Source: Thermoplasmata archaeon | GTDB lineage: Archaea > Thermoplasmatota > Thermoplasmata > Lutacidiplasmatales > UBA184 | Length of the DNA stretch: 58,925 nt | Direction: 5' to 3' | Assembly (NCBI GenBank): GCA_022750155.1 | Contig: JAKIWG010000013.1 | Location: forward strand, 1-58,925 | Part shown: one piece after another, positions 58,396-58,925 of the stretch | Layout of the letters: every line of letters starts with the position of its first letter | Position numbering within the stretch: the stretch's first letter is position 1 | Made by a program: the position numbers and the translations under genes | The notes under the pieces: generated by a model | Database searches by the model: none | What the model was told of the DNA's origin: nothing | Seen by the model: the letters and a program-made list of their open reading frames with translations, nothing else

Positions 58396-58925
58396 CTAGG
58401 AACTGCTCCGGGGTTTCTCGAGCGTGATGATCGATTCCCGGAGTCGGAAGCTTCGGCGCTGCCCGGAGCGGCGCTCCCTCGCCACGTCGACCGAGGCGAT
58501 CCGGAATCCGAGCCGCGCCCCGATGCGGGCGAGCAGGAGGTCGCCCGGCACGTAGGTGCCGGCGAGCAGGGAATCCCCCACCACGAGGACGAAGCGCCCG
58601 CCGGGTCGGAGCGCGCGATGGACGTTGCGGAGCACCGGCACGAGGTCGGCGAAGTACCGATGGACGATGCCGTGGGCGTCGTTGCGTCGGTAGGTCTGCT
58701 TCCGGTCGACGTTCCGGCGGATCCGCTCGAGGATCTCCGGGAGCCAGGGGTCCGGGGTCGAGCGGGTGGATAGGTATCGGGTCGTCTCGCGGCGCGGAAG
58801 ATTGTCGCACGCCACCATCGTGGACCGAAGCCGCGCGAGGTCCGCATACCCCCTCGCGTAGCCGAGCCAGGCGAGGTCGAGCTTGTAGTTCATCACGTAG
58901 TCCATCCCGTTGACGTACGGCGGGC
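58396..58925 (-). CDS. DNA methyltransferase-like protein (partial, cut by window end)
   Basis: The visible C-terminal part is about 176 residues and continues beyond the window. Just inside the edge it reads PPYVNGMDYVMNYKLDLAWLG, the motif IV (S/D-PPY) region of amino-methyltransferases, followed by LARLRSTM and HRYFADLVPVLRNVHRALRPGGRFVLVVGDS, then LGFRIASVDV, a Rossmann methyltransferase core. Resembles the archaeal/bacterial family with SPPYLNAIDY-type motifs. Target (DNA or RNA) is not decided. Probably upstream partner of the HAD gene. Confidence 0.78.
   Translation of the reverse strand, partial: PPYVNGMDYVMNYKLDLAWLGYARGYADLARLRSTMVACDNLPRRETTRYLSTRSTPDPWLPEILERIRRNVDRKQTYRRNDAHGIVHRYFADLVPVLRNVHRALRPGGRFVLVVGDSLLAGTYVPGDLLLARIGARLGFRIASVDVARERRSGQRRSFRLRESIITLEKPRSSS

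Overview
The window is G+C-rich DNA from an archaeon. Archaeal hallmarks are an A-type (V/A) ATP synthase locus (F-A-B-D-x-H-I and K-E-C), an Lsm–ribosomal protein L37e pair, archaeal-length ribosomal protein S15 next to a RecJ-like DHH nuclease, archaeal-type TrpRS, a Sulfolobus-type single-OB SSB, and TATA boxes about 27 nt upstream of many start codons. A DNA gyrase A subunit and very compact gene packing point to Euryarchaeota in the broad sense. An uncultivated high-GC Thermoplasmatota lineage is my best guess. That is an inference from gene content; no rRNA is present to confirm it.

Layout. 0.2–5 kb: a two-TM zinc-motif protein, GNAT–PolX (minus) diverging from a TIGR02757 protein with a probable Fe-S loop. 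5–10 kb: MarR–DHA2 efflux pair and the B12-dependent ribonucleotide reductase NrdJ. 10–15 kb: two small proteins, RNase Z–HutI, a DUF929 thiol-disulfide-like membrane protein and a DUF169 protein. 15–23.7 kb: the A-ATPase locus split into two convergent operons, with an extra 42-residue membrane peptide gene between D and H. 23.8–26.2 kb: ferredoxin, DUF72, a zinc ribbon and a secreted protein.

26.3–30 kb holds the most interesting unit: an inactivated RecA-like protein, a 74-residue protein and a divergent family B polymerase (PolB2/Dpo2-like). The genes are tightly packed (ATGA overlap, then a 25-nt gap) and preceded by a cluster of TTTCC(C)GCC elements and dyads. It resembles in logic the bacterial ImuA–ImuB–DnaE2 mutasome. 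30–33 kb: a SufR-like (C-x12-C-x27-C) regulator, an SDR and a divergent QueA-like protein, all ATGA/GTGA-coupled. 33–38.7 kb: HEAT, GNAT, glycosyltransferase-like, inactivated M29-like and 3-methyladenine glycosylase genes. 38.6–46.5 kb: L37e, Lsm, a P-loop kinase, DHPS, a zinc ribbon, GyrA, a RecJ-like DHH protein, S15 and two tandem winged-helix-like paralogues. 46.7–52 kb: a methyltransferase, a Cys-rich protein with TrpRS, a TPR protein, SSB and a thioredoxin-like/RAM fusion. 52–58.9 kb: CarAB, a thioredoxin-reductase-like flavoprotein, a HAD hydrolase and a DNA-methyltransferase-like gene cut by the window end.

Many first genes of operons appear leaderless (TATA 25–29 nt before the start codon). 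Downstream genes use Shine-Dalgarno sequences or ATGA/GTGA overlaps. No rRNA, tRNA, CRISPR array, insertion sequence or intein was found.
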